DNA from: Gammaproteobacteria bacterium
GTDB lineage: Bacteria > Pseudomonadota > Gammaproteobacteria > JASBUN01
Assembly: GCA_030147845.1 (NCBI GenBank)
Contig: JASBUN010000064.1
Location: forward strand, 1-64,000
DNA length: 64,000 nucleotides
Reading direction: 5' to 3'
Part shown: piece by piece, positions 1 to 9,689 of the stretch
Numbering within the stretch: the first letter of the stretch is position 1
How the letters are laid out: each line of letters opens with the position of its first letter
Translations under genes and position numbers: made by a program
The notes under the pieces: model-generated
Database searches by the model: none
Told to the model about the DNA's origin: nothing
The model's input: only the letters and a program-made list of their open reading frames with translations

Positions 1-548
1 TCGCTTATGAGGCACACCAGCGTGCCGGCATGCGGTTCTACTTCGGCGGCGACACGATTGCCGTCGAACAATTGCAATTGGCCGCCGTCGGATTGTTGCC
101 AGCCGGAATTGAGGTAAGCGACGATGGAGACGCGACGCGCGTTGTCGTTACGAAAGCTATCCAGGTGTCGCGCGTAGCCGTGCCCGGCTTGATACACGGC
201 ATAGTGTGCTTCGCTGTCGATCAGGCCCATGAACAATTCGCGATTGAGCGCGTCACGCAGCGCCGCCAGTAAACGCATAAATTCCTGCTGCGGGGTGCTT
301 TCGCCATCCAACCAATAAATTCGATCGCCGCGAATATCGGCGCGTAACTGCCGCGATGCAGCCTTACCAATCGCGGCTGCTCGCAATGCCCCACGCTGCT
401 GCAATCGAGTGATTTCGGCGTATAACGAGCGCGCCAGGGCTAGATCGAAATAGGACGGCTGCACGCTCCAGCCTCGCTGATGTAAATCATTGGCGATCGT
501 TAACGCCGAAGCGTCGCAGACGGCTTGTGTAGCAGCAAGGTCTTGCAT
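1..548 (-). CDS. 2-oxoglutarate/Fe(II) oxygenase, SM-20/prolyl-4-hydroxylase-like (3' end off window)
   Basis: This reading frame starts at an ATG (546-548, read leftward) and runs off the left edge; 182 codons are visible. The protein resembles the SM-20/P4H-like 2-oxoglutarate- and Fe(II)-dependent oxygenase family, which hydroxylates proteins or small molecules. The visible metal motif is HLD (His128, Asp130) in the context GYARHLDSFRND, followed by a beta strand VSIVAYLNSGW and the typical GGQLQLF turn. The distal iron His and the 2-oxoglutarate-binding Arg should lie in the missing C-terminus, so catalytic competence cannot be judged. No strong Shine-Dalgarno is seen before the ATG. The gene reads in the same direction as lpd, about 280 bp away, and is probably transcribed separately. 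The substrate is unknown. Confidence 0.8.
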   Translation of the reverse strand, partial: MQDLAATQAVCDASALTIANDLHQRGWSVQPSYFDLALARSLYAEITRLQQRGALRAAAIGKAASRQLRADIRGDRIYWLDGESTPQQEFMRLLAALRDALNRELFMGLIDSEAHYAVYQAGHGYARHLDSFRNDNARRVSIVAYLNSGWQQSDGGQLQLFDGNRVAAEVEPHAGTLVCLIS

Positions 549-831
549 GCCGAAAGGTGATCTGTGTCGAGATAGTGATGTGCATTATGGGCGCGCCACG
601 ATGTCTGTCCATCTGCGTTGTCAATGGAAACGATCGGGCATTGTAATGGTGCCGAGCGATCGGCGCCGATTTTGCCGGCGCCGTTGGTGGATGGGTAAAT
701 GATAAAACGGTCGGGAACGACGCGACATGCCGGAGCGTTGGCATCCTTGCGTATGAGTGCATGTCCGTCGTTTGCGCCGAAGTGGAAAATTCAGCTGCGT
801 GATGATCACGCAAATGGGCGATCTGAGCTGC

Positions 832-2286
832 CTACTTCGGTCCGCTGCGCTTGCGTGCGACCATATGTATGGGGCGGCCGTCGACCGCTAGCGCGGCTTC
901 GTGAACGACCTCGGACAAGGTTGGATGTGCGTGAATGGTGCGCGCAAGGTCTTCGCTACTGGCCGAGAACTCCATCGCAACGACCAACTCGGCAATTAGT
1001 TCAGAGGCCATGGGTGCAATGATATGCGCACCCAATACACGGTCGGTGCCGGCATCCGCCAGAATTTTAACCATGCCGGTGGTGGCGCCCATGGCTTTGG
1101 CGCGCCCCGAGGCGGTCAGCGGAAACGTTCCGGCGTGCGCCGCTACGCCCTTGGCCCGTAATTCTTGTTCAGTGGCGCCGACCCAGGCGATCTCCGGGTG
1201 GGTATAGATTACCGACGGAATCGTCTCGCGGTTGACCACATGCTTATGTCCGGACGCAATGTATTCGGCCACCGCCACACCTTCCTCGGAGCCCTTGTGC
1301 GCCAGCATTGGGCCGCGTACCACATCGCCCACGGCATACACTCCGGGCAGATTGGTGCTGCAGTATTCGTCGACGTCGACAAAACCGCGCTCATCGAGCA
1401 ATAGTTCGGATGCCGGCGAGAACAGGTTTTCGGTGTATGGACGACGGCCGACCGCGACCACCAGATAGTCGACCTTTAACTGATGTTCTTCGTCGCCATG
1501 TTGATAGTTTACCGTGACCTGCTTTTTGCTGCGCTGGGTCGACACCACGCGCGCGCCTAAGCGAATGTCCAGTTTCTGTTGGCTGAAAGTTTTGAACGCC
1601 TCGTGAGCGATTTGGTGGTCGGCAGCGGGCAGGAACTCGTCTTGAGCCTCCAGCAATACCACCTCGGAACCGAGCCGTTGCCATACGCTGCCAAGTTCCA
1701 GGCCGATAACACCGGCACCGATGATACCCAGTCGTTTTGGCACTTCAGTGAAGGCCAGGGCGCCACTAGAGTCGACAATACGCTCACCGTCGATGGGCGC
1801 GGCGTCCAATGCGATCGGCTGAGAGCCGCTCGCCAGAATTACGTTGTTGGTTTTCAGTGTCTCACGCCGGTCCGGGTTGGCGTGTGCGCAAAACTCGACA
1901 GCCGTGCCGCTGACTACCGTCCCAGTGCCTTGTAACCACGCGATATGATTGGCCTTGAAAAGGCTGGCGACGCCGTCGGTAAGCTGTTTGACCACTTGTT
2001 GTTTGCGCGTTTGCATGCGTTCGAGATCGACGCTGAGGCCGTTCACGGTGATGCCGTGCTCGCTAAAGTGCTCGCATGCCTGCACATAGAGTTCGGATGA
2101 TTGCAGCAGCGCTTTCGACGGTATGCAGCCGACGTTCAGGCAGGTGCCGCCGGGCGCCGGTTCACCGGCCTCGTTCACCCAGCGGTCTATACAGGCGGTG
2201 CGTAGGCCGAGCTGCGCGCAACGAATGGCCGCCACGTAACCGGCAGGACCGGCACCGATGACAACGACGTCAAAAGATCTTGCCAT
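832..2286 (-). CDS. lpdA: dihydrolipoyl dehydrogenase (E3)
   Basis: E3 flavoprotein that reoxidises dihydrolipoamide on the acyltransferase subunit using NAD+, in the cytoplasmic 2-oxoglutarate (and possibly pyruvate) dehydrogenase complex. The 484 residues match the usual length. Visible features are the N-terminal FAD-binding GAGPAGYVAAIRCAQLG, the redox-active disulfide in CLNVGCIPSKALL, the NAD-binding GAGVIGLELGSVW in the middle, and the C-terminal His-Glu dyad region HAHPTLSEVVHEA. The start is preceded by an AAAGGCGGA ribosome-binding site. It is the third gene of sucA-sucB-lpd, 58 bp after sucB, so co-transcription is likely. Assignment to the 2-oxoglutarate complex comes from this context. 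Confidence 0.97.
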   Translation of the reverse strand: MARSFDVVVIGAGPAGYVAAIRCAQLGLRTACIDRWVNEAGEPAPGGTCLNVGCIPSKALLQSSELYVQACEHFSEHGITVNGLSVDLERMQTRKQQVVKQLTDGVASLFKANHIAWLQGTGTVVSGTAVEFCAHANPDRRETLKTNNVILASGSQPIALDAAPIDGERIVDSSGALAFTEVPKRLGIIGAGVIGLELGSVWQRLGSEVVLLEAQDEFLPAADHQIAHEAFKTFSQQKLDIRLGARVVSTQRSKKQVTVNYQHGDEEHQLKVDYLVVAVGRRPYTENLFSPASELLLDERGFVDVDEYCSTNLPGVYAVGDVVRGPMLAHKGSEEGVAVAEYIASGHKHVVNRETIPSVIYTHPEIAWVGATEQELRAKGVAAHAGTFPLTASGRAKAMGATTGMVKILADAGTDRVLGAHIIAPMASELIAELVVAMEFSASSEDLARTIHAHPTLSEVVHEAALAVDGRPIHMVARKRSGPK

Positions 2287-2344
2287 AACGATCCGCCTTT
2301 TCTGATTTACTTTGTGGGTCCGGAGCGGGGAGTTCCGCGCGCTG

Positions 2345-3589
2345 CTAAACCTGCAACAATAGGCGCGCTGGATCTTCCAGTAGTTCTTTTATCGCCACCA
2401 AAAACTGCACCGAGTCGCGGCCGTCGATAATGCGATGGTCATACGACAAAGCCAGGTACATCATCGGCCGAATGAGTACTTCGCCGTTTTCCGCGATCGG
2501 TCTTTCCTCGATTTTGTGCATGCCGAGAATAGCGCTCTGTGGCGGATTGAGAATGGGTGTCGATAGCAATGACCCAAACACGCCGCCGTTGGTAATGGTG
2601 AACGTGCCGCCGGTGAGTTCCTCAATGGTCAGATCGCCGTCGCGCGCCCGCTGAGCAAACTTTGAAATGCCGGATTCGATCTCGGCGAAGCTGAGGTGGT
2701 TGGCGTCGCGCAAAACGGGAACCACGAGACCGCGCGGCGTCGACACCGCCAGACTGATGTCGTAGTAATCGTGGTACAACACATCGCCGCCTTCCACGGC
2801 TGCGTTAACGATCGGAAAGCGTTGCAGCGCTTCCACGCATGCCTTGATGAAAAACGACATGAAGCCGAGCTTGACGCCGTGCTGCTGTTCGAAACGTTCA
2901 CGATACTGCCGGCGCAGATCAATGACCGCCTGCATGTTGACCTCGTTGAACGTGGTCAGTATGGCGGCTGCGTGTTGTGCTTCCACCATGCGTTCGGCGA
3001 TGCGTTGCCGTAGCCGGCTCATGCCGACGCGGCGTACGCCGTCGCCGGCCACGGGTGGTACGACGGGTGTCCTGGCCGGCGCGGCGGGGGGTGGTTCGAC
3101 CTTTGGCGGCGACGGTTGTTCGTTCCGGTCGTCGAGATAAGCTAATACGTCAGCCTTGGTCGGTCGACCGTTTTTGCCGCTGGCGCTAATCAGGCGCGGG
3201 TCGAGTTTGTGCTCGTCAATCAGGCGACGCACGGCTGGGCTGAGGGGCGGCGACGGCGCATCATCATCGGCCGCCGGCGAGTCGCTTGGGCCATCGCTAC
3301 GCTTCGGGATTTTACCCGGCTCGAGAAAGGCGAGCAGCTCCTCGCTCAGTACCGTGTCGCCGTTGTTTCGTTCGATACGCCGCAATATGCCGTCACTGGG
3401 CGCGGGCACCTCGAATACGACTTTGTCGGTTTCGATATCGACCAGGTTTTCGTCACGGCGTACGGCATCACCTGGTTTTTTGTGCCACGCAATCAGCGTC
3501 GCGTCGGCGACCGACTCGGGTAATTTGGGTACACGAATCTCGATGCCGGAATCTACCGCTGGCGCTGAATTCTGATTACTATCGTCCAC
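2345..3589 (-). CDS. sucB: dihydrolipoyllysine-residue succinyltransferase, E2 of 2-oxoglutarate dehydrogenase
   Basis: E2 core of the 2-oxoglutarate dehydrogenase complex; it carries the lipoyl arm and transfers succinyl groups to CoA. Domains in order: one lipoyl domain (about residues 18-92) with the lipoylation lysine in [11 protein letters not shown]; a proline/alanine linker; a peripheral-subunit-binding domain (about 115-150, [15 protein letters not shown]...[12 protein letters not shown]); a second Pro/Ala linker; and a catalytic domain ending in [13 protein letters not shown] with the active-site His and Asp. The length of 414 residues is typical. Its start overlaps the 3' end of sucA by 11 bases, indicating translational coupling. 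It precedes lpdA. Confidence 0.96.
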   Translation of the reverse strand: MDDSNQNSAPAVDSGIEIRVPKLPESVADATLIAWHKKPGDAVRRDENLVDIETDKVVFEVPAPSDGILRRIERNNGDTVLSEELLAFLEPGKIPKRSDGPSDSPAADDDAPSPPLSPAVRRLIDEHKLDPRLISASGKNGRPTKADVLAYLDDRNEQPSPPKVEPPPAAPARTPVVPPVAGDGVRRVGMSRLRQRIAERMVEAQHAAAILTTFNEVNMQAVIDLRRQYRERFEQQHGVKLGFMSFFIKACVEALQRFPIVNAAVEGGDVLYHDYYDISLAVSTPRGLVVPVLRDANHLSFAEIESGISKFAQRARDGDLTIEELTGGTFTITNGGVFGSLLSTPILNPPQSAILGMHKIEERPIAENGEVLIRPMMYLALSYDHRIIDGRDSVQFLVAIKELLEDPARLLLQV

Positions 3590-6419
3590 CGAGTGCGTCC
3601 TCCACCAGAGTTCGTTGTTGTTCGATGTGCAGGTTGAAGTAACCCGCTGCGGGTGAGGCTGAGGCTTTGCGGCCGGCGTACTGGAGGCGTTGTCCTTTGC
3701 GCATGCAGGCGCGGAAATGGTGTTGACTCGGATACCATGCGCCTTGGTTCATGGGTTCTTCCTGGCACCAGACGACGTCCTTAACGCGCGTATAACCGGC
3801 TAGTAGCTCGCGCAGTATGTCACGCGGGAACGGGTACAGTTGTTCGACGCGAATGATGGCGACGTCGTCGCGTTCCTGGTCGCGCCGCGCTTGCAACAGA
3901 TCGTAATATACTTTTCCGGCGCACAGTACCACTCTTTGCACGTTGCTCGGCTTTAATTCGTCTATTTCGCCGATTACCGGCGCAAACGCGCCGGTGGTCA
4001 GCTCATCGAGCGCGGACACCGACAAGCGGTGACGTAGCAGGCTCTTGGGCGTCATCACCACCAGCGGTTTGCGATACGGGCGCAACATTTGCCGCCGCAA
4101 CATATGGAACATTTGCGCCGGCGTCGTCGGCACGCAGATTTGCATGTTGTACTCGGCGCTTAGCTGCAAGTAGCGTTCTAATCGCGCCGACGAATGCTCC
4201 GGACCCTGACCCTCGTAACCGTGCGGCAGAAACAGCACGATACCGCACAGGCGTCCCCATTTTGCCTCGCCGGAACTGATGAACTGGTCGACGACCACCT
4301 GTGCGCCGTTCGTGAAATCGCCGAACTGCGCTTCCCATATGGTCAGGCTGTTGGGCTCGGCGGTGGCATAGCCGTATTCGAATGCCAAAACCGCTTCTTC
4401 CGATAGTAACGAGTCGATGACGATGAACTTCGCCTGCGCGCTACCAATATGCTGCAGCGGCACGTAGCTGCTGCCGTCCTGCTGATTGTACAGCACCGCG
4501 TGCCGGTGGAAGAAGGTGCCGCGGCCGCTATCTTGACCGGACAGGCGTACTTGATGGCCATCTTCCAGTAGGCTGGCGTAGGCCAGGGTTTCAGCAAAGC
4601 CCCAATCTATGGGTTGTGCGCCGGCCGCCATTTTGCGGCGATCGGCCATGATGCTGGCGACTCGCGAATGCAGCTCGAAGCCATCCGGTACATGCAGTAG
4701 ATGCGCCGCCAAGCTCTGCACGCGCGCCAGCGGCAGTGCGGTTTCCACGGCGTGCGTCCATTTGTTGCCAATGTACGGGCTCCAGTCGACGGCATGGCCG
4801 TGTTTGACGCCGTTGACCGCATGCAGCGCCACCACCGCGCCTTGGTCGAGCGTGTCGCGGTATTGCTCGGTCATACGTTCGGCGCCGGCATCGTCGAGCA
4901 AACCCGCTTCTTCGAGACGCTCGGCATAGAGCTTGCGCACCGTCGGATGAGCGCGGATCTTCTTGTACATCATAGGCTGGGTGACGGCCGGTTCGTCGGC
5001 TTCATTGTGTCCCAGACGACGGTAGCAGACCATGTCGATGACCACGTCTTTTTTGAAGGTCATGCGGAAGTCTAATGCGACCTGCGAGGCAAACATAACC
5101 GCTTCGGGGTCGTCACCGTTGACATGGAAAATCGGCGCTTGCACCATTTTAGCGACGTCAGTGCAATACAGCGTAGAGCGCGTATCGAGCGGATTACTGA
5201 TGGTAAAGCCGATCATGTTGTTGATGACCAGGTGAACCGTGCCGCCGGTGCCGAAGCCGCGCGCTTGCGACATGTTGAAGTTTTCCATGACCACGCCTTG
5301 GCCGGCGAAAGCGGCGTCGCCGTGAATTAGCACTGCCAGTACCTGGCTGCCATCGTGGTCGTCGCGACGGTGCTGGCGTGCACGAACCGAACCTTCCACC
5401 ACGGGGCCGATAATTTCCAAGTGCGAGGGGTTAAACGCCAATACCAAGTGCATATTGCCGCCGGGTGTAGCGGCGTCGGCGGAAAACCCGAGGTGGTATT
5501 TGACGTCGCCGGAGCCGGTTGCGTTCGGGCCGCCACGGCCCTCGAATTCTTCAAACAGTTCACTCGGCGCTTTCCCGAGGATGTTAACCAGCACGTTCAG
5601 ACGTCCGCGATGGGCCATACCCAGCACCATTTCGTGAATACCTTGCTCGCCGGCGCGTTGGATCAAGTCATCGAGTAGCGGAATCAGGCTTTCACCACCT
5701 TCGAGCGAAAAGCGTTTTTGTCCCACATAGCGGGTGTGCAAATAGCGTTCCAAACCTTCGGCCGCGGTCAGCCGCTGCAGCAGATGCAGGCGCACGTCGT
5801 CGGCAAAGTAGTTGGCGCGGTTAACGCCTTCCAGGCGCTGCTGAATCCAGCGCTTTTCCTGCGTATTGGTAATGTGCATGTATTCCGCGCCGATGGTGTC
5901 GGTGTAGGTAGCGCGTAGTTGTTCCCAAATCGTACGCAAGGTAGCCTGTTCGGGTCCCACCAACGAGCCGGTGTTGAACGGCTTATCCATATCTTCTTCC
6001 GTCAGACCATGGAAAGCGGGGTCTAGATCGGAAATCGTAGGGCGTGTACCCAGATCCAGCGGGTCAATATTGGCTTGCTGATGACCGCGCACGCGGTAGG
6101 CATTGATCAGACGTAATACTGCCGCCTGTTTCTCGGCGGCGTCGGCGCGCAGTGCGCCGGCCACGGCGCCGGTCGGCGGTCGGTCTGCACCACGTGGCGG
6201 CGGCGTGCTCGCGCGTGCCGGAGCAGGTGAAACGGGTTGCGGCTCTGCCAGGGCGGCGGCGGTGATTTCCGAGTCCTGCATTTGTTCAAATAGCTGTCGC
6301 CACTCGGGACCTACCGAATCCGGTGCCTGTTGGAAGCGTTCAAACAGGTCTTCGAGATAAGGGGCGTTGGTACTATATAGGTGTGAACTGGCTTCGAATC
6401 GCTCCAACTTGGTCTTCAT
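3579..6419 (-). CDS. sucA: 2-oxoglutarate dehydrogenase E1 component
   Basis: Thiamine-diphosphate-dependent E1 that decarboxylates 2-oxoglutarate and succinylates the E2 lipoyl arm, in the TCA cycle. The 946 residues match the family. Recognisable segments are the N-terminal E2-interacting peptide (about residues 10-45, [20 protein letters not shown]), the active-site [14 protein letters not shown], the SGDVKYHLG segment, the ThDP/Mg segment with [10 protein letters not shown] and [13 protein letters not shown], and the C-terminal pyrimidine-binding half with [15 protein letters not shown] and [19 protein letters not shown]. The ATG is preceded by a GAGGG ribosome-binding site. It is the first gene of sucA-sucB-lpdA, and the downstream sucB start overlaps its end. 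A perfect TATAAT lies about 86 bp upstream. Confidence 0.97.
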   Translation of the reverse strand: MKTKLERFEASSHLYSTNAPYLEDLFERFQQAPDSVGPEWRQLFEQMQDSEITAAALAEPQPVSPAPARASTPPPRGADRPPTGAVAGALRADAAEKQAAVLRLINAYRVRGHQQANIDPLDLGTRPTISDLDPAFHGLTEEDMDKPFNTGSLVGPEQATLRTIWEQLRATYTDTIGAEYMHITNTQEKRWIQQRLEGVNRANYFADDVRLHLLQRLTAAEGLERYLHTRYVGQKRFSLEGGESLIPLLDDLIQRAGEQGIHEMVLGMAHRGRLNVLVNILGKAPSELFEEFEGRGGPNATGSGDVKYHLGFSADAATPGGNMHLVLAFNPSHLEIIGPVVEGSVRARQHRRDDHDGSQVLAVLIHGDAAFAGQGVVMENFNMSQARGFGTGGTVHLVINNMIGFTISNPLDTRSTLYCTDVAKMVQAPIFHVNGDDPEAVMFASQVALDFRMTFKKDVVIDMVCYRRLGHNEADEPAVTQPMMYKKIRAHPTVRKLYAERLEEAGLLDDAGAERMTEQYRDTLDQGAVVALHAVNGVKHGHAVDWSPYIGNKWTHAVETALPLARVQSLAAHLLHVPDGFELHSRVASIMADRRKMAAGAQPIDWGFAETLAYASLLEDGHQVRLSGQDSGRGTFFHRHAVLYNQQDGSSYVPLQHIGSAQAKFIVIDSLLSEEAVLAFEYGYATAEPNSLTIWEAQFGDFTNGAQVVVDQFISSGEAKWGRLCGIVLFLPHGYEGQGPEHSSARLERYLQLSAEYNMQICVPTTPAQMFHMLRRQMLRPYRKPLVVMTPKSLLRHRLSVSALDELTTGAFAPVIGEIDELKPSNVQRVVLCAGKVYYDLLQARRDQERDDVAIIRVEQLYPFPRDILRELLAGYTRVKDVVWCQEEPMNQGAWYPSQHHFRACMRKGQRLQYAGRKASASPAAGYFNLHIEQQRTLVEDALGGR

Positions 6420-6504
6420 GTACCGTTACCCTCGGTCATCGCGGCCTGTGGCGGCGAGCTACGGGGAGTCGGATTGGCCGCGCGGCACCCGTAGCTTGTC
6501 TCAA

Positions 6505-6533
6505 ATTATAATACTAATCGTCCCATTCATCAC
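6505..6533 (-). promoter_or_regulatory. candidate sigma-70 promoter of sucA-sucB-lpdA
   Basis: Reading leftward, a perfect TATAAT occupies 6510-6505 inside an AT-rich patch in otherwise GC-rich DNA. Seventeen bases upstream of it is GTGATG (6533-6528), a weak match to TTGACA. The predicted transcript would have a leader of roughly 80 bases before the sucA ATG at 6419. The -10 match is strong and the -35 is poor, so an activator or an extended element may be involved. Confidence 0.4.
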
Positions 6534-6543
6534 GTATATCGTG

Positions 6544-7503
6544 TCATGGCCGCACGCAGTTGCGGCCGTCATGCTTGGCCTCGTATAGCGCGGCGTCGGC
6601 GGTACGTAATAGGTCTTCATGGCTCTGCCCGGCGCTCAGCGCCGCAATACCAATGGATACGGTTACCGACGGCAAAGTCCGGCCGTCCGCATCGGTTAGC
6701 TCGTGTGCGGCGATGACACCACGTAGACGCTCGGCGATGTTGCGCGCACTGCCGATGTCGGTGTCCGGCATGAGTATCAGAAATTCCTCGCCACCATAGC
6801 GTATAGCCGCATCGACGGCGCGCAACTGGCTGCGCAGGCAATCGGCGATGCCTGCCAAGGCGCGGTCGCCGGCCGGATGCCCGTGCGTATCATTGAAGCG
6901 CTTGAAGTAGTCGACATCGATCATCATCAGCGCCAGCGGCGTGCCGTTGGCGCAACTGTTGCGCCACAATGCCGGCAATGCCTGGTTCATCCAGCGGCGA
7001 TTGTGCAGCCCGGTGAGTCCGTCGGCGTTGGAGTGCTGTTCGTAAATCGTTTGTTGTTGAATGCTCTTGACGATGACCAGGTTGTCGTGGCGTAGGCGCG
7101 ACGACAGAACATGCAGCAGGTTACGGGCGAGCACGTGGGACTGTTCGATCAAGGTGCGTAAGGCGTCGCCGTTGACAATCAGCATGCGGCAGTCGGTGTG
7201 TGCGACGACTAAAGCGGATGGTGGAACGCCTTCTATGATCGACATTTCACCGACGCCATGGCCGGGTTCGATGTAATCCAGGATTTTCTGTCCTTCGCCA
7301 TCGAGTTGAACGCGCAGGTATCCACTGAGCGGAATATACAAGTCGTCGTTGTTGCGCTCGGGGCTAAGGATGACCGTGTCGGCCGCGACCTGTTCCAGGC
7401 GGCAGTAACTCAATAGCCACTCTAAAGCGATGCGCGATTCACCGCGAAATAAGGGTAATGACGTCAATTCGTCGAGCGTTAGAGGGAAATCGGTAGTAGA
7501 CAT
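6544..7503 (-). CDS. diguanylate cyclase with N-terminal cNMP-binding-like domain
   Basis: A 319-residue soluble protein that should make c-di-GMP from two GTP. The N-terminal half (about residues 10-130) is a cyclic-nucleotide-binding fold with GEMSIIEGVPPSA. The Arg that normally contacts the cNMP phosphate in this loop is replaced by Pro, so it may not bind cAMP. The C-terminal half (about 155-315) is GGDEF with the active-site signature GGEEF. An RAVD inhibitory site lies five residues before it, so product inhibition is expected. I chose the ATG at 7503 because homology begins immediately after it. The in-frame open reading frame extends to 7905, but that extension is compositionally unlike protein. 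It lies downstream of the suc operon promoter region and is read in the same direction. Confidence 0.88.
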   Translation of the reverse strand: MSTTDFPLTLDELTSLPLFRGESRIALEWLLSYCRLEQVAADTVILSPERNNDDLYIPLSGYLRVQLDGEGQKILDYIEPGHGVGEMSIIEGVPPSALVVAHTDCRMLIVNGDALRTLIEQSHVLARNLLHVLSSRLRHDNLVIVKSIQQQTIYEQHSNADGLTGLHNRRWMNQALPALWRNSCANGTPLALMMIDVDYFKRFNDTHGHPAGDRALAGIADCLRSQLRAVDAAIRYGGEEFLILMPDTDIGSARNIAERLRGVIAAHELTDADGRTLPSVTVSIGIAALSAGQSHEDLLRTADAALYEAKHDGRNCVRP

Positions 7504-8062
7504 CGGTAACCGGAACGCTGCCTGCGAGCTGTTCGTACATACATAGTCTAGCGGTAAAAAGGCGCTTGTGGCTGGCGACTGAGCCACAAAATCTCGTGCG
7601 GTGGACGGTCTACTGATGTGGCTAACGTCGAGTGCTTGGGCGTACCGCGGCAGGCGGCGGGTGAACACAAGCGCGCGCGATGCGATGCCCGGCGCAGACC
7701 GTGGGGGCGCTCCAAGGTACTGATCAATAGGGATATCGACCGTAACCGGCGGCCCGCGCGTCGGTTGCTTTGCGAGATTGCGTTGAGCCGATGCAGCGCG
7801 GAGTTGATGCAAATCGGAGCCTGGGTTGACAAAAAACAAGCACGGGTCACCGTACCGGCAAGCGGTGCGGTGCTCGCGCTGGGGGCATTTGCTATCCGTG
7901 GCCATGGCCTTTATAGCGGTTACCTATACGCCGACTTGAATGCTCGGCGCAGCGGGCGGTGTAACCGGCTCGGATGGATTAGGAGGCGGTTCACAATGGG
8001 GATATGCAACGTTATACCGCTATACTGCCTGCACCTGGGGTGTTTTTCGATCGGCGAATTCT

Positions 8063-9472
8063 ATGCATTGGTCCCTAATTGTGGTGTACGTATTGTCGGC
8101 CGTGATCGCCAGCGGGCATGCGCTGCTGTCCAAACGCGAACCGCAGGCGGCACTCGGTTGGATCGGTGTTTGCATGCTGTTTCCGGTCGGCGGCGTGCTG
8201 TTTTACTACCTCTTCGGTATCAACCGGGTGCGTACCCGCGCGCGCAAACTGCGCCGGCGAGTGGATCGCGAACGCGGTACACGACATAAACGTTTGGATA
8301 TCGCCAAGACGCTGTTGGTGGCGCCGGAGTATTCCGAGTTGGCGCGTATCTCCGATGCGGTTACCGGCTTGGCGCTGACCGAAGGCAACGAGGTGGTGCC
8401 GCTGCAAAATGGCGAATCCGCTTATCCGGCTATGTTGAGCGCCATCGCCTCGGCGCGGCAGCGCGTATACATGGCGACCTATATTTTCGACACCGATGCC
8501 ACCGGGCGACAGTTCATCGATGCGCTCGCCGCGGCTGCTGCGCGCGGTGTTGAGGTGCGCGTTTTAATCGACGGTATAGGCGAGCGCTATTCTCATCCGC
8601 TCGCCAGCGAGTTATTGCGCCAACATGGGGTAAGCGTCGAGCGCTTCAATCCGCCGCGCATGATGCCGCTGTCGGTGCATATTAATTTGCGCAACCATCG
8701 TAAAATATTGGTAGTAGATGGGTTGCAAGCATTTACCGGCGGCATGAACATCGGCGGTAATCACTTGGTCAAGCAGGCTGGCAACAAAGCGCCGGTGGCC
8801 GATCTTCATTTTGCATTGCGCGGGCCGGTGGTCGGCCAGATCGAACACGTCTTCATCGCCGACTGGGCCTTCGCCTGCGGTGAGATGTTGACGTCATCCG
8901 AGAGCGCGCCACCACAGCCGGACGGCGCCATGTGTCGAGCGCTGGTCGGCGGCCCGGATGAAGACTTGGGCCACCTCGAGATGGTTTTGGTCGGCGCGGT
9001 GTCGGCGGCGCGCGAGCGCGTCGCGATTATGACGCCATATTTCCTCCCGGGGCGCGAACTGAGCGCGGCCCTGGAGGTCGCGGCGCTGCGCGGGGTCGAT
9101 GTCACCATCGTGCTGCCGGAACTGTGCAACCTGCCATACGTACAGTGGGCGACGCGGCACATGCTGCCGGAACTGTTGCGTTTCGGCGTGCATGTGTACT
9201 GGCAACCGCCGCCGTTTGCGCACACCAAGCTGCTGCTGGTCGATGACCACTATGCCCAAATCGGCTCGGCCAACCTGGATCCACGCAGTCTGCGGTTGAA
9301 TTTCGAGCTTGTGGTCGAGGTCTACGATCGTGCCCTGGGTCGTGGTTTGCGTCAGTACGTCGATTCCATCGTTGGCGCCGCGCGCGCGTGCACGCGTACC
9401 GAGCTGGCGCGACGGCCACTGCCCGTGCGTTTACGCGATGCGCTCATTTGGCTGTTTTCCCCCTACTTGTAA
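8063..9472 (+). CDS. cls: cardiolipin synthase (phospholipase D superfamily)
   Basis: Membrane phospholipid transferase that condenses phosphatidylglycerol into cardiolipin. The 469 residues begin with two hydrophobic segments (about residues 1-20 and 30-53), as in ClsA. Two catalytic HKD motifs follow: the first in NHRKILVVDG and TGGMNIGGNH, the second in HTKLLLVDDHYAQIGSANLD. The ATG at 8063 was chosen because the hydrophobic N-terminal helix starts there. The frame is open further upstream to 7940, but that part is Gly/Ser-rich and unlike the family. It is divergent from the cNMP-GGDEF gene, with about 560 bp between the two starts. A second, shorter HKD protein is encoded at 43447-44604. 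Confidence 0.92.
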   Translation: MHWSLIVVYVLSAVIASGHALLSKREPQAALGWIGVCMLFPVGGVLFYYLFGINRVRTRARKLRRRVDRERGTRHKRLDIAKTLLVAPEYSELARISDAVTGLALTEGNEVVPLQNGESAYPAMLSAIASARQRVYMATYIFDTDATGRQFIDALAAAAARGVEVRVLIDGIGERYSHPLASELLRQHGVSVERFNPPRMMPLSVHINLRNHRKILVVDGLQAFTGGMNIGGNHLVKQAGNKAPVADLHFALRGPVVGQIEHVFIADWAFACGEMLTSSESAPPQPDGAMCRALVGGPDEDLGHLEMVLVGAVSAARERVAIMTPYFLPGRELSAALEVAALRGVDVTIVLPELCNLPYVQWATRHMLPELLRFGVHVYWQPPPFAHTKLLLVDDHYAQIGSANLDPRSLRLNFELVVEVYDRALGRGLRQYVDSIVGAARACTRTELARRPLPVRLRDALIWLFSPYL

Positions 9473-9689
9473 CCCATTGCCAATAATACGTTTTCCGTCA
9501 GCGCCGGGGTTGGTTCGGCGCATTGCGGCGCTCTCGGTTGTGCCTGTCACGGCGCCGAGTTGGGTCAGCCTGTTACTGCGCCCAGGCCAACAGCGCTCGC
9601 ACCGGGTCGGAAGTGCGTTCCTAAGTATTCGCCGTTCGCCGCCGATAGCGGATATCAGTAAGCTCATAAAATCCGCCGCAGCCGTACGG

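Noticed and set aside
7618..8289. A 223-codon plus-strand frame before and within cls
   Set aside because: It overlaps the well supported cls start in another frame and reads as low-complexity basic sequence.
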